A DNA stretch of 64,000 bases from Maribellus maritimus. GTDB lineage: Bacteria; Bacteroidota; Bacteroidia; Bacteroidales; Prolixibacteraceae. The position numbers were made by a program, and so were the translations under genes. The stretch is taken from contig NZ_JAIKLE010000001.1 in the NCBI RefSeq assembly GCF_022267315.1, forward strand, positions 434,001-498,000, in the 5' to 3' direction. Position 1 is the stretch's first letter, and the number at the start of each line of letters is the position of its first letter. Below the pieces are notes generated by a model. It was not told where the DNA came from. It saw only the letters and a program-made list of their open reading frames with translations, and did no database searches. Below are positions 38,216-48,762 of this stretch, one piece after another.

Positions 38216-38250
38216 AAAAAGGGCGACAATTTCAAAATCACCACCCTTTT
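38216..38250. terminator. Probable terminator between the MutS-like gene and pgi
   Basis: AAAAAGGG and CCCTTTT flank an imperfect inner stem, with an A run on one side and T on the other. It lies between two convergent stops 56 nt apart and could end both transcripts. The inner pairing is irregular. Confidence 0.5.
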
Positions 38251-38271
38251 CCTAAAAAAACTTACATAATC

Positions 38272-39921
<1,650 letters not shown>

Positions 39922-39970
39922 TTAAATTCTTGTTTTTAAATAATTTCAGCAAATTTATACTTGTTAACTA

Positions 39971-39978
39971 CAAAGATA
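39971..39978 (-). promoter_or_regulatory. Bacteroidota -7 promoter box for pgi
   Basis: The minus strand reads TATCTTTG, 52 nt upstream of the pgi ATG, an exact TAnnTTTG match. No clear -33 element. Confidence 0.4.
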
Positions 39979-40073
39979 ATTGTTTAAAAAGATTGTCGAT
40001 CGTTCCTCATTCAATCTTAATCTACCATTAAGAACAAGCGAAATTAAATCAACCCAATTCTATTCCATTTTTG

Positions 40074-40081
40074 TACATTTG
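40074..40081 (+). promoter_or_regulatory. Bacteroidota -7 promoter box for the DMT exporter gene
   Basis: TACATTTG matches TAnnTTTG, 26 nt before the ATG at 40108. It would drive the exporter and the ATP-grasp-like gene that follows. Confidence 0.4.
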
Positions 40082-40107
40082 CTTCGAATTTCTTTTGAAA
40101 GATATTT

Positions 40108-41010
40108 ATGAAATCGGAAACTTTAATGGGCTATTTTTTTGCACTGGTTGCCACACTTGCCTTTTCCAATGTTTACATTTTTAGTAAAGCTGCTTTAAAC
40201 GAGGTACATTTGGCACAATTCGGAATCTACTGGTTTGCCATCGGAACTTTTTTAAATTTTTTGATGGCAGCAAAAAATAAAAAGCTTTCGCAAATCAGAA
40301 CCCTCAGTAAAAAACAAATCCGGGTTCTGGTTATCCTTGGAATTCTTGAAATCCTCACCACCACAACTTTTTTTGTTTCCATCAATATTATCCCTGATCC
40401 TGCAGTTACATCCTTCCTCGGAAATATGTATCCGGTTTTTCTAACACTCGGCGGCATTTTTCTACTTAAAGAAAAATTTGGATGGATTGAAATTATCGGT
40501 GCTGTTTTAGCGCTAAGCGGAGCTTTTGTTATCAGTTACACGGGAGGAACAACGCTAAAAACTTTTTTTATAGCCGGAACAGGAATTGTTTTTGTGAATG
40601 CCTTACTGGCAGCCACGGCCAGTCTCGTTGTTAAGGTTCATGTAAAAAAGCTAAGCCCCGAATTTATTAATCTGAACAGAACGGTTTGGCTTCTTACGTT
40701 TTCAATTGTAGTATTTGTTGTAACCCGACAATCATTTGCCATTCCCGTTTCAGCACTAAAAAATATTGCTATCGGCGCAGTTCTTGGTCCCTTTCTGGCT
40801 GTGTTAACTGTTTATTATTCATTTCATTTTATTGACGCTTCGCGCTCGTCGGTGGTTCAAAGCTTAAAAGGCATTTTTGTGTTAATTGGCGCTTATTTAT
40901 TTTTTAAAACCATTCCGCTGTCTCATCAGTTGACTGGTGGATTAATTACAGTTTTTGGTGTGCTGATAATGACTCTTGCCCAGGCAGGCGTTTTAAAAAC
41001 CCGAAAATAG
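40108..41010 (+). CDS. EamA-type (drug/metabolite) transporter
   Basis: A 300-residue inner-membrane protein with ten hydrophobic segments in two repeated EamA halves. The first ends with LGNMYPVFLTLGGIFLLKEKFGW, and the second with VVQSLKGIFVLIGAYLFFKT, the usual position of the acidic/basic pair before the last helices. Members export amino acids, nucleosides or other metabolites. The ATP-grasp-like gene begins 24 nt downstream on the same strand, so the substrate may be what that enzyme makes, but this is inference from spacing. Confidence 0.87.
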   Translation: MKSETLMGYFFALVATLAFSNVYIFSKAALNEVHLAQFGIYWFAIGTFLNFLMAAKNKKLSQIRTLSKKQIRVLVILGILEILTTTTFFVSINIIPDPAVTSFLGNMYPVFLTLGGIFLLKEKFGWIEIIGAVLALSGAFVISYTGGTTLKTFFIAGTGIVFVNALLAATASLVVKVHVKKLSPEFINLNRTVWLLTFSIVVFVVTRQSFAIPVSALKNIAIGAVLGPFLAVLTVYYSFHFIDASRSSVVQSLKGIFVLIGAYLFFKTIPLSHQLTGGLITVFGVLIMTLAQAGVLKTRK

Positions 41011-41034
41011 TCACTGACACAACCGGCAATTGAA

Positions 41035-42258
41035 ATGAAACATCCTGATGTATATCTTTTTAATCCAACATGCGAATATGCAGTGGCAAACGGAAATGCA
41101 TCGTGGCACCCCAACCGGATTTTACAAAAGATGGAATCAGATTTGGCAACTCTGCCAATGTTTTATGCCCAATCAAAGGATTTAATTTTAGTTGACAAGC
41201 TCCCATCAGAAGAATTTATTGAACAGTTGGGTAAAGTTGATATTTTACTTCCTCAATTTGTTTTGAGAAAAAAAATTCTAAATTCAGACAAATCAAAAAA
41301 AGAAACCTTTAACAAGCTTAGTCCCTGGGGATGGAGTCCGGCTGCGCACAAATTATTATCTCCGCTAAAAGCCTTCTGTTCGGAAGAATTCAATCAATCT
41401 CCCGTTTCAAACTGGCACCCGGAACACCGAAAACTGTATTCAAAAGGATTTGCACTGCATATTTTAAAACAATTGGTTTCTACAGTTAAATCCGATTTAT
41501 TTATTGAGGAAGAGCTTTTCCCTGAAATTTGTACAAGCAGGGAAGAAATTGAAAGACTAATTTCACGATGGGGCAGATTGATGGTGAAAGCTCCTTGGAG
41601 CAGTTCCGGCCGTGGCTTACAACCCATCACGAAAACACCTGTTCACGAAAAAGTTTGGGAAAAACTATTGGGTATAGTAAACGATCAGGGCTTTACACTG
41701 GTTGAACCTTACCTTGACAAAGTTGCTGACATGGCGCTGCAGTTTGAGGTAAAAAAAGGGAAAGTTTCTTTTCTGGGGATCAGTAATTTCCGGACAGATC
41801 AAAAGGGACAATATCAGGGTAACCTTCTGAACGGATTACCCGATACTTATTCAAAAGAAATCAAAAATTTTATAACAGAAATTCCCGAAATTATTATTGA
41901 ACCGCTTATTAATATTCTTGAGAACAGTAAACTAAGCCAACTTTACGAAGGTAATTTTGGTGTCGACACGTTACTATTCAGAGATAAAAAGGAGCAACTA
42001 AAAATAAACCCTTGTCTTGAAATTAATGTGCGCCAAAATATGGGGTTTCTTTCGCTTTACCTTGAAAAACTGATTTACCCCGGAGAGAAGGGAATTTTCA
42101 GAACTTACTACCAACCGGGAAAAAGTTTTTATTCATTCAAAACTGAGATGGAAGAAAAACATCCTTTAAAAATAAAATCAAAAAAAATCAAATCTGGTTT
42201 TTTTGCTTTAACCGAGGCAACAAATGAAGCGCAATTCGGGGCCTATATTCTGGTTTAA
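41035..42258 (+). CDS. ATP-grasp-like protein of unknown substrate
   Basis: A 407-residue protein I do not recognise by name. Residues 180-340 show ATP-grasp features: LMVKAPWSSSGRGL (182-195) resembles the glycine-rich nucleotide loop, LVEPYLDK (222-229) the hinge strand, GVDTLLF (309-315) the next strand, and NPCLEINVRQNMG (325-337) the metal-binding E-x-N pattern. The N-terminal 170 residues (VYLFNPTCEYAVANG, WGWSPAAHKLL) are not assigned. ATP-grasp enzymes join a carboxylate to an amine or thiol. It follows the EamA exporter at 24 nt and precedes ppk2 by 79 nt. Cytoplasmic, with no signal peptide. Confidence 0.65.
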   Translation: MKHPDVYLFNPTCEYAVANGNASWHPNRILQKMESDLATLPMFYAQSKDLILVDKLPSEEFIEQLGKVDILLPQFVLRKKILNSDKSKKETFNKLSPWGWSPAAHKLLSPLKAFCSEEFNQSPVSNWHPEHRKLYSKGFALHILKQLVSTVKSDLFIEEELFPEICTSREEIERLISRWGRLMVKAPWSSSGRGLQPITKTPVHEKVWEKLLGIVNDQGFTLVEPYLDKVADMALQFEVKKGKVSFLGISNFRTDQKGQYQGNLLNGLPDTYSKEIKNFITEIPEIIIEPLINILENSKLSQLYEGNFGVDTLLFRDKKEQLKINPCLEINVRQNMGFLSLYLEKLIYPGEKGIFRTYYQPGKSFYSFKTEMEEKHPLKIKSKKIKSGFFALTEATNEAQFGAYILV

Positions 42259-42337
42259 AAAATGAATGCAATAAGATTTAAATGATTTTTTACTACTTTT
42301 AAAAAAATCATTCACCGTTCCATCAAAATCTGTCGTT

Positions 42338-43144
42338 ATGGAAAATTCTGAAACACAAACCACAAACAAGAAAATTTCCAAAAGAATCTATGAACAGGAG
42401 TTAAATAAAATGCAGATTGAACTGGTAAAACTCCAGGAGTGGATAAAACACAAGGGGCTAAAGGTTGTAGTTATTTTTGAAGGACGCGACGCTGCAGGAA
42501 AAGGCGGAACCATAAAAAGGATCATTCAATCGTTGAACCCCAGAATTTGCAGAGTTGTTGCACTGGGAACGCCTACTGAAAAAGAAAAAACGCAGTGGTA
42601 CTTTCAGCGGTATGTTGCTCATTTACCGGCTGCCGGAGAAATGGTTTTGTTTGACCGAAGCTGGTACAACCGGGCCGGAGTTGAAAAAGTAATGGGATTT
42701 TGTACCAACGATGAATATTGGGATTTTTTACGTGCCTGCCCGAATTTTGAAAGAATGCTTATCCGTTCGGGAATTATTTTGATAAAATATTGGTTTTCGG
42801 TGAGCGAGGAAGAGCAGGAAAAACGTTTTCTTTCAAGAATAAAAGACCCGACCAAACGCTGGAAACTCAGTCCGATGGATTTGAAATCACGGGAAATGTA
42901 TGAAGAATATTCAAAGGCTAAGGATGAGATGTTTGCGTATACCGACACAAAAATCAGCCCGTGGTATATGGTTGATGCTGACAATAAAAAACGAGCCCGT
43001 TTAAATTGCATTCATCATCTGTTGTCAATGATTCCGTATGAAGATTTAACGCCGGATTCTTTTGAGCTCCCACCAAGAAAAGAAACAAAAGGATATGTTC
43101 GCCCGCCGCTGGATGAGATGACATATGTACCCAAAAAATATTAA
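42338..43144 (+). CDS. ppk2: Polyphosphate kinase 2
   Basis: A 268-residue kinase that moves phosphate between polyphosphate and nucleotides. The Walker A motif is EGRDAAGKGGTIKRI, the Walker B region FDRSWYNRAGVEKVMGF, and the lid RIKDPTKRWKLSPMD is characteristic of class I PPK2 (nucleoside diphosphate to triphosphate). No Ppk1 or exopolyphosphatase is nearby. The stop overlaps that of the convergent DUF1338 gene. Confidence 0.95.
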   Translation: MENSETQTTNKKISKRIYEQELNKMQIELVKLQEWIKHKGLKVVVIFEGRDAAGKGGTIKRIIQSLNPRICRVVALGTPTEKEKTQWYFQRYVAHLPAAGEMVLFDRSWYNRAGVEKVMGFCTNDEYWDFLRACPNFERMLIRSGIILIKYWFSVSEEEQEKRFLSRIKDPTKRWKLSPMDLKSREMYEEYSKAKDEMFAYTDTKISPWYMVDADNKKRARLNCIHHLLSMIPYEDLTPDSFELPPRKETKGYVRPPLDEMTYVPKKY

Positions 43145-44064
43145 TTATCGCGGGTTTTGGTCATATCAAACAAATGTGTTGCCTGTTCCCCCAAAAAACC
43201 CGAGAAAAGTTTTATTTTGCCATTCTCTTCAATAAAGTCCCGCTGGGCAAGTTCGTAGTAGGCATAGGTCCAGTCAATCAACTCAACACCGCTGGCGGTC
43301 CTTACTTCAACCTCCTCTTTTACAGCTTGTGTTGCCGATTGCTGCAGTTTACTTCCTTTTTGCCCCTCAATAGTATCCTTCATGGGGATACCCGCATCTT
43401 TTAATCCTTTGCAGGTAGTCTCCAGATCGGTCCATTCTTCTACCTCCTGGAAATTAATATAAGCAGTAAAATGATTCACCGAATTCCCGTGCAATAATGT
43501 CCATGCGGCATATTGCGAAACATCGTTAATTTTTAATACATCGTCTTTGAAAGGTATTGACCACGGACGACGAAAATAATTAACCAGATCGTCAATTAAA
43601 AACTTCGATGCTTCATGTGTCAATGTTTTCTCAGTCCTGAGAATTCCAAGCAATTCAATCGCCTCATCGGAAAGCAAATAGGGTGTATCCTTTACTGTCT
43701 GATTGATTGTGTTCTGCGCCCACTTCGGAAGCTGTTCCACTTCTAACTGGCTAACAAAAATTTTGGGAAATAACTCATCTGCATGCTCAAAATGAGTGGC
43801 CGTTAGTTTTTTTTTCTTAAAGACATATTTTTCAACCGGTTTGTATTCCAGCGTTTCAATAATGTGTTTTATTGCCCTGATGCCTTCCGGTTGTTCCCCG
43901 GTGTGTGTATTGAATGTTCGAAAGGCGATGTGATCATTAACAACCTTACCTCCTTTTTTACTCACCAGTTCTGCATATATTTTTGCATACGATACTCTTT
44001 CCAGATATTTCTCCCACAATCTGTTTAAAAGTTCGCCCATAATTTGTTTTGCTGTTGCTTTCAT
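43141..44064 (-). CDS. DUF1338 / 2-oxoadipate dioxygenase-like metalloenzyme
   Basis: A 307-residue protein, start set at the ATG at 44064. DUF1338 members have a VOC-type fold with a mononuclear iron. The best-known one converts 2-oxoadipate to D-2-hydroxyglutarate in lysine breakdown. Candidate metal ligands are in VNDHIAFRTF (His) near the N-terminus and in LHGNSVNHFTAYI, and a Glu occurs in SGVELIDWTYAYYE. The LTATHFEH segment is also typical. Other lysine-catabolic genes are not seen here apart from a KamA-like gene 2 kb away, which belongs to a different route, so the substrate is open. Confidence 0.83.
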   Translation of the reverse strand: MKATAKQIMGELLNRLWEKYLERVSYAKIYAELVSKKGGKVVNDHIAFRTFNTHTGEQPEGIRAIKHIIETLEYKPVEKYVFKKKKLTATHFEHADELFPKIFVSQLEVEQLPKWAQNTINQTVKDTPYLLSDEAIELLGILRTEKTLTHEASKFLIDDLVNYFRRPWSIPFKDDVLKINDVSQYAAWTLLHGNSVNHFTAYINFQEVEEWTDLETTCKGLKDAGIPMKDTIEGQKGSKLQQSATQAVKEEVEVRTASGVELIDWTYAYYELAQRDFIEENGKIKLFSGFLGEQATHLFDMTKTRDN

Positions 44065-44190
44065 GTCACTTCTGTTATTTGGGAGGGGAAATAAAAATGA
44101 CATCCCTCCTTCTCATTTAAACATAAAAAGGAAGTTACAGGTTTCTAAAAATCAGATGTTTAAAAGTATTGTTTAAGTGGAAAAAATCTA

Positions 44191-45111
44191 TTATAAACCT
44201 GGTTCTCTTTTAGAATTCTTCTCCATAAACTGCAACACATCCTTTTTATTAAAAATGGCTGTAGCACCACGTTTTGAAGTATTTAGAGCGCCGGCAGCAT
44301 TTCCAAACTCCAGTGCCTCTTCAATTGATTTTCCGTTTAGATAATAATGTAAAAATCCGGCTGAGAATGCCATGCCGGAACCAATGTTGTCTCTCATTTT
44401 TATATTGTAACCCGAAATCCTGAATGCTCCCTGCCTTTTACTGTAAGCAAAGATTCCACCTTCTCCCCGGGTTACCAGAACAAGGTCCAGCTTTTTATAT
44501 TTTGCTAAAAGAAGAGCCCCAAAATCTTCCAGACTATCTGGTTTCAAGTCAAGTTTCTCTGCCAGAAAACCAATTTCCTTTTCTTTTATCCGTACAATAT
44601 TTGAATTCCGAAGAAGAAAATCAACTACCGTCAGATCAAAAAAATGTTCAAAAAGTTTTAAATCAAAAAATTTAAGTGAATCAGGCGACTCTTTTATTAA
44701 TTCACGAATTGTATTTTTTGAAAGGCCAAAACGTTGCGGAAGTAATCCATAAAACAAGCAGTCGGCATTTCGCGCCAGTTTCAGTGCTTCAGCAGAAAAC
44801 TCGATATGATCGAAAGCAACATCGAGTGTTACATTGTACCTGGGGTCGCCTTTTTCGTCAAATGTAATGTTTACTGTTCCGGTGGGGAATGCAGAATCCA
44901 TCTGAACATTTTCATCCGATATTCCCAATTCCTTTAACTTGTTTAAGACCGCGTGCCCCAGTTTGTCGTCGCCAACCCTTGAAAGTAAATATCCTTCTTC
45001 GCCAAAAGAATTGCTTCTGAAAACCATATTCGATGGTGTCCCTCCCAAAACTTTGCCGTTGGGTAACAAATCCCAAACTATTTCACCAAATGCAACTATC
45101 TTTTTTCCCAT
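44191..45111 (-). CDS. PfkB-family sugar kinase (fructokinase-like)
   Basis: A 306-residue ribokinase-fold enzyme starting at the ATG at 45111 (MGKKIVAFGEIVWDLL). VLGGTPSNMVFRSNSFG is the N-terminal PfkB signature region, LVTRGEGGIFAY binds nucleotide, and DNIGSGMAFSAGFL is the second signature. In it the catalytic Asp of the usual D-T-x-G-A-G-D motif is changed: D-N-I-G-S-G-M has Met where the base Asp normally sits. This may lower or alter activity. The FGEIVWDLLP start is typical of fructokinases. Monocistronic. Confidence 0.8.
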   Translation of the reverse strand: MGKKIVAFGEIVWDLLPNGKVLGGTPSNMVFRSNSFGEEGYLLSRVGDDKLGHAVLNKLKELGISDENVQMDSAFPTGTVNITFDEKGDPRYNVTLDVAFDHIEFSAEALKLARNADCLFYGLLPQRFGLSKNTIRELIKESPDSLKFFDLKLFEHFFDLTVVDFLLRNSNIVRIKEKEIGFLAEKLDLKPDSLEDFGALLLAKYKKLDLVLVTRGEGGIFAYSKRQGAFRISGYNIKMRDNIGSGMAFSAGFLHYYLNGKSIEEALEFGNAAGALNTSKRGATAIFNKKDVLQFMEKNSKREPGL

Positions 45112-45260
45112 CAATAAATTTTCAGAGCGCAAAAATAGTTATAATTGAAAAACGATTCAAATTTCAAATCATAAAGATGTTTAATAAAATTAAAATCATT
45201 TACAAAAGAATTAAGAGAAATACAAAACAAAAACGGACACCAGCCGTTTAATTCTTGATT

Positions 45261-45875
45261 ATGAACTATCTGGCACATTTATATCTCTCCGGCAAAGAAG
45301 AAGATGTCATTGTTGGAAATTTTATAGGAGACTATGTAAAGGGCAAAAAATATATAAATTATCCGGGGCCCGTTCAAAAAGGTATTCTCTTACATCGTCA
45401 AATTGACTCCTTCACAGATACAAATCCTAAATTCAGAGAAGCAAAACAACTTTTGCTCGCTGAATACGGATTACATGCCGGTGTTGTTATCGATCTTTTT
45501 TATGACCACTTTCTGGCCCGAAACTGGCCATCCTATTCACAGCTAATTTTGAGGGACTTTACAAAAAAAATACATGCAATTTTACTTTCGCATTTTTTTT
45601 ATCTACCTAAACGGGTGCAGGGTTTTCTACCTTTTCTAATTCAACACAAAAGACTGGAATCGTATGCAACTATCGAAGGAATTCAAAAAACGCTTGAAAT
45701 TATGAGCAGCCATACTTCATTGCCGGCAAAATCTGAAAAAGCCATCGAAATTCTGAGGGAGAATTTTATCTTTTTTGAAAACAATTTTACCTCTTTTATG
45801 GATGAAATGTTTGAATTTGTTACAGAAACTCACCAGATAAAAATAAAAAAATCCGACTGGATTGCCGGGCTTTGA
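45261..45875 (+). CDS. ACP phosphodiesterase-like protein (DUF479)
   Basis: A 204-residue protein, start at the ATG at 45261. MNYLAHLYLSG, VGNFIGDYVKGK, GILLHRQIDSFTD and VVIDLFYDHFLARNW match the AcpH family, in which HD-like His and Asp residues bind metal. The E. coli member removes phosphopantetheine from acyl carrier protein. In Bacteroidota the role is not established, and some relatives may act on other phosphodiesters. It is flanked by convergent or divergent genes and appears to be transcribed alone. Confidence 0.85.
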   Translation: MNYLAHLYLSGKEEDVIVGNFIGDYVKGKKYINYPGPVQKGILLHRQIDSFTDTNPKFREAKQLLLAEYGLHAGVVIDLFYDHFLARNWPSYSQLILRDFTKKIHAILLSHFFYLPKRVQGFLPFLIQHKRLESYATIEGIQKTLEIMSSHTSLPAKSEKAIEILRENFIFFENNFTSFMDEMFEFVTETHQIKIKKSDWIAGL

Positions 45876-45878
45876 ATA

Positions 45879-47174
45879 CTATGCATGCATTTCGTAATAC
45901 AAATCTTCAAAAAAGAATTTTGATTCTCCGATAATTGGTTCCAGTTCATCAAACCAAATGGCATGGGGATCGAATTTAGCAAAGAATGGTTTCCCTACCC
46001 AGCTTGGATCTCGTCCCTGAAGAAAGTTTAAAACAAACACTTTTTGATTGTTGATTTCAGAGACTCCTACAATTTGAACTTTACCCGGATTACACGACAT
46101 ACTCGGTCCCTTCACTGTACGGTGAATTCCACTCACCTGGTTATACGCATTCCTAAAAATTTGCCACGAACGATTCAGTGTTACAGCAAAATAATCCTGT
46201 GAACCGGTATCGCGGGCAACAAACATGTAGTAAGGAATTATTCCCAACTTTACCTGTTCCTTCCAGTTTTCGGCCCAAATTTCTGCATTGTCGTTAATAT
46301 TTCGGAGAAGTGGCGATTGGGAGCGAATCTGTACTCCTGCACCAATCAACCTTTTTACGGCTTTTTTTACCTCTCTGGTTTTTAATTCACCCGGATGATT
46401 AAAATGGGCCATCAGTGCGACATTGATTCCTTTCTTTTTCACTTTTTCAAACAAATGCAGCAAGTCGTCTGCATCCTCATCGGTTGTATAACGGTATGGC
46501 CAGTAGGCAAGAGATTTTGTGCCAATCCTGATATTTCTTACATGAGGAATATCAGCTTCCAGAAGTGCATTAAAATATTGTTTAAAAAACCGGGTTTTCA
46601 TTACGGCCGGATCGCCGCCGGTAAAAAGAACATCTGTTATTTCGGGATTTGCTTTAAGGTACCGAATCATTGCGTCAGCTTCTTTCATCGCAAATTTAAA
46701 TTCGTTTAATGCGAACTGCGGCCATCTAAAACAAAATGTACAGTAAGCGTGGCAAGTTTGTCCCTGCGACGGAAAAAACAACATTATCTCCCTGTATTTG
46801 TGTTGAATTCCGTTAAGTCTTTTTCCTTCAAATATCGGAACATTGCTCTCCTGCCCTGCGGGATTTGGATTTAATTTTAGCCTGATTTTATTTACTTCCT
46901 TTTGTAAAAACGGCTTGGGTGTATTGTTTCTTAAAAGTGTTGCAACCCGATTAAAACTATCATCATCAAGCATTTCTTTCTGCGGAAAATTTAAAATAAA
47001 AAACGGGTCTTTTTCAAAGTTATTCCAATCTATTAATTTATTAACTACGTAATTATTTGTCCGAAAAGGAAGAACTGTCCCCACCACTTCAATATCAAAC
47101 TTCTGTTCCTCCGATAAATTTTCTATTTGGGGTATTTCCCGGAAATTATGTAAAGAATACGATTTAAATTTCAT
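45879..47174 (-). CDS. KamA-like radical SAM protein (lysine 2,3-aminomutase family)
   Basis: A 431-residue protein with the radical SAM cluster motif CHAYCTFCF (Cys141, Cys145, Cys148), preceded by LFFPSQGQT. VLFTGGDPAV binds SAM, and the barrel continues with IRIGTKSLAYWP. In lysine 2,3-aminomutase a PLP lysine sits in a glycine-rich PGGGGK loop; here SCNPGK (Lys365) is in the equivalent region, a divergent form. Family members move an amino group between carbons of lysine, glutamate or arginine. The substrate is not predictable. The C-terminal 60 residues differ from the classical enzyme. The gene starts 159 nt downstream of the rodA stop. Confidence 0.82.
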   Translation of the reverse strand: MKFKSYSLHNFREIPQIENLSEEQKFDIEVVGTVLPFRTNNYVVNKLIDWNNFEKDPFFILNFPQKEMLDDDSFNRVATLLRNNTPKPFLQKEVNKIRLKLNPNPAGQESNVPIFEGKRLNGIQHKYREIMLFFPSQGQTCHAYCTFCFRWPQFALNEFKFAMKEADAMIRYLKANPEITDVLFTGGDPAVMKTRFFKQYFNALLEADIPHVRNIRIGTKSLAYWPYRYTTDEDADDLLHLFEKVKKKGINVALMAHFNHPGELKTREVKKAVKRLIGAGVQIRSQSPLLRNINDNAEIWAENWKEQVKLGIIPYYMFVARDTGSQDYFAVTLNRSWQIFRNAYNQVSGIHRTVKGPSMSCNPGKVQIVGVSEINNQKVFVLNFLQGRDPSWVGKPFFAKFDPHAIWFDELEPIIGESKFFFEDLYYEMHA

Positions 47175-47333
47175 TTATAAACTATTTTAAAGAACTATTT
47201 TAAGTCAGTAAGCCGTATATGCCTCCACAGAAGACATGAACAAGAGCAATATTTTTTTTGATTTTTCTTTTAAGTCGCCCAAATATACAAAAAATCGGTG
47301 TTTTATAAAATGAGCAGATTCCGAAACCTCAGC

Positions 47334-48761
47334 TTAATTAGACAAATGATCCAGGCGACTTGCATCCAACCGGATAAAAATAAACAAAAGGATGGTAAAC
47401 GACCAAAGTGACGAGCCTCCGTAGCTAAAAAATGGTAATGGAATACCAATTACAGGCATTATCCCGATTGTCATACCAATATTTACCATGAAATGAAAAA
47501 AAAGAATAACGGCCACTGAATAACCATAAATTCGCGAAAACCCGGACCGTTGTCGTTCAGCTAAAAGCACAAGCCGGATGAACAGGGTTAAAAAAAGTAT
47601 TATCAGTACAAAGGTCCCTACAAAACCCCATTCCTCGCCGACGGTACAAAAAATAAAGTCAGTGCTCTGTTCAGGAACAAAATCGAATTTTGTTTGCGTG
47701 CCATTTAAAAATCCTTTCCCCCAGAATCCACCGGAACCAATGGCAATTTTGCTCTGGTTTACATGATAACCTGCTCCCTGTGGATTTGATTCTATCCCCA
47801 AAAGCTCATTTATCCGCACCTGCTGGTGAGGTTCCAGCAGATTTGTAAACCCATAGTCAACCGACACACTAAAAAGCAAGGCTCCTATAAATATTACCGT
47901 TACGATTATATAATTGCTTATCTGTTTACGGATGCTGTATATCAGTGTAATTAATGCCCCCAATAATCCACCTGAAAATAAAAAATCGGCAGGCTGGTAT
48001 TCGGTTGAGACAATTTCATTTAAACCAAAAAATATTCCTATACTTAAAGAAAATATTATCAGGATTATACCAAACTGTTTCAACCGCGTGTTCATAATCA
48101 AAAATATGCTCAAAACTGCGCCAATCAATACAGCGTTGAGAATTAAGTTTGAAAGCACCAATGCCAGAACAAAAAGCAGGGCTATCAACGAGCCAAAAAA
48201 TAAAATCACCCCTGACAAACCTTCTCTGAAAAGTACCAGAACAAAAGAGAAATAAACCAAAGCAGATCCGGTATCGTTTTGAAGCAAAATAAAAAAAGCA
48301 GGGGCTAAAATAAGCAAAGCAATTACCACAATCGACTTAAACCGCTGCAATTTAAACCCAAAAGAACTCATGTACTTTGCAAGAGCCAAAGCAGTTGCAA
48401 ACTTTCCAAATTCAGAGGGCTGTAGTCTCACTCCACCAATGTCAAACCATGATCTGGCGCCATTAATTTCCTTCCCCATAAACAGCACAAGAATGAGCAA
48501 CAAAATAAAAAATCCATAAATAATATAGGAAAAGAACACATAAAAATTAGTTTCAATAAGCAAAATTAGAAAGCCAAGTGCAAGTGCCGCTCCAATCCAA
48601 ATTAACTGTTTCCCATAACGTTCAGAAACATCAAATATACTCTGGTTTTCAGGATTATAAATAGCAGCATAAATATTAATCCAGCCCAAAAATATGAGTA
48701 AAAGGAACAACAAAACAGTCACCCAGTCGATATTTGCCCACACATTGTTTCTTTTTGCCAT
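47334..48761 (-). CDS. rodA: Rod shape-determining SEDS glycosyltransferase RodA
   Basis: A 475-residue integral membrane protein with ten or more hydrophobic helices that polymerises lipid II into glycan strands during elongation, working with PBP2. Signatures are GAKRWF-like NGARSWFDIGGVRLQPSEFGK, the large loop with HQQVRINELLG, and GFLNGTQTKFDFVPEQSTDFIFCTVGEEWG near the catalytic Asp. The C-terminal signature is GIMPVIGIPLPFFSYGGSS. Last gene of the mre operon, starting 1 nt after the mrdA stop. Confidence 0.96.
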   Translation of the reverse strand: MAKRNNVWANIDWVTVLLFLLLIFLGWINIYAAIYNPENQSIFDVSERYGKQLIWIGAALALGFLILLIETNFYVFFSYIIYGFFILLLILVLFMGKEINGARSWFDIGGVRLQPSEFGKFATALALAKYMSSFGFKLQRFKSIVVIALLILAPAFFILLQNDTGSALVYFSFVLVLFREGLSGVILFFGSLIALLFVLALVLSNLILNAVLIGAVLSIFLIMNTRLKQFGIILIIFSLSIGIFFGLNEIVSTEYQPADFLFSGGLLGALITLIYSIRKQISNYIIVTVIFIGALLFSVSVDYGFTNLLEPHQQVRINELLGIESNPQGAGYHVNQSKIAIGSGGFWGKGFLNGTQTKFDFVPEQSTDFIFCTVGEEWGFVGTFVLIILFLTLFIRLVLLAERQRSGFSRIYGYSVAVILFFHFMVNIGMTIGIMPVIGIPLPFFSYGGSSLWSFTILLFIFIRLDASRLDHLSN

Positions 48762-48762
48762 A

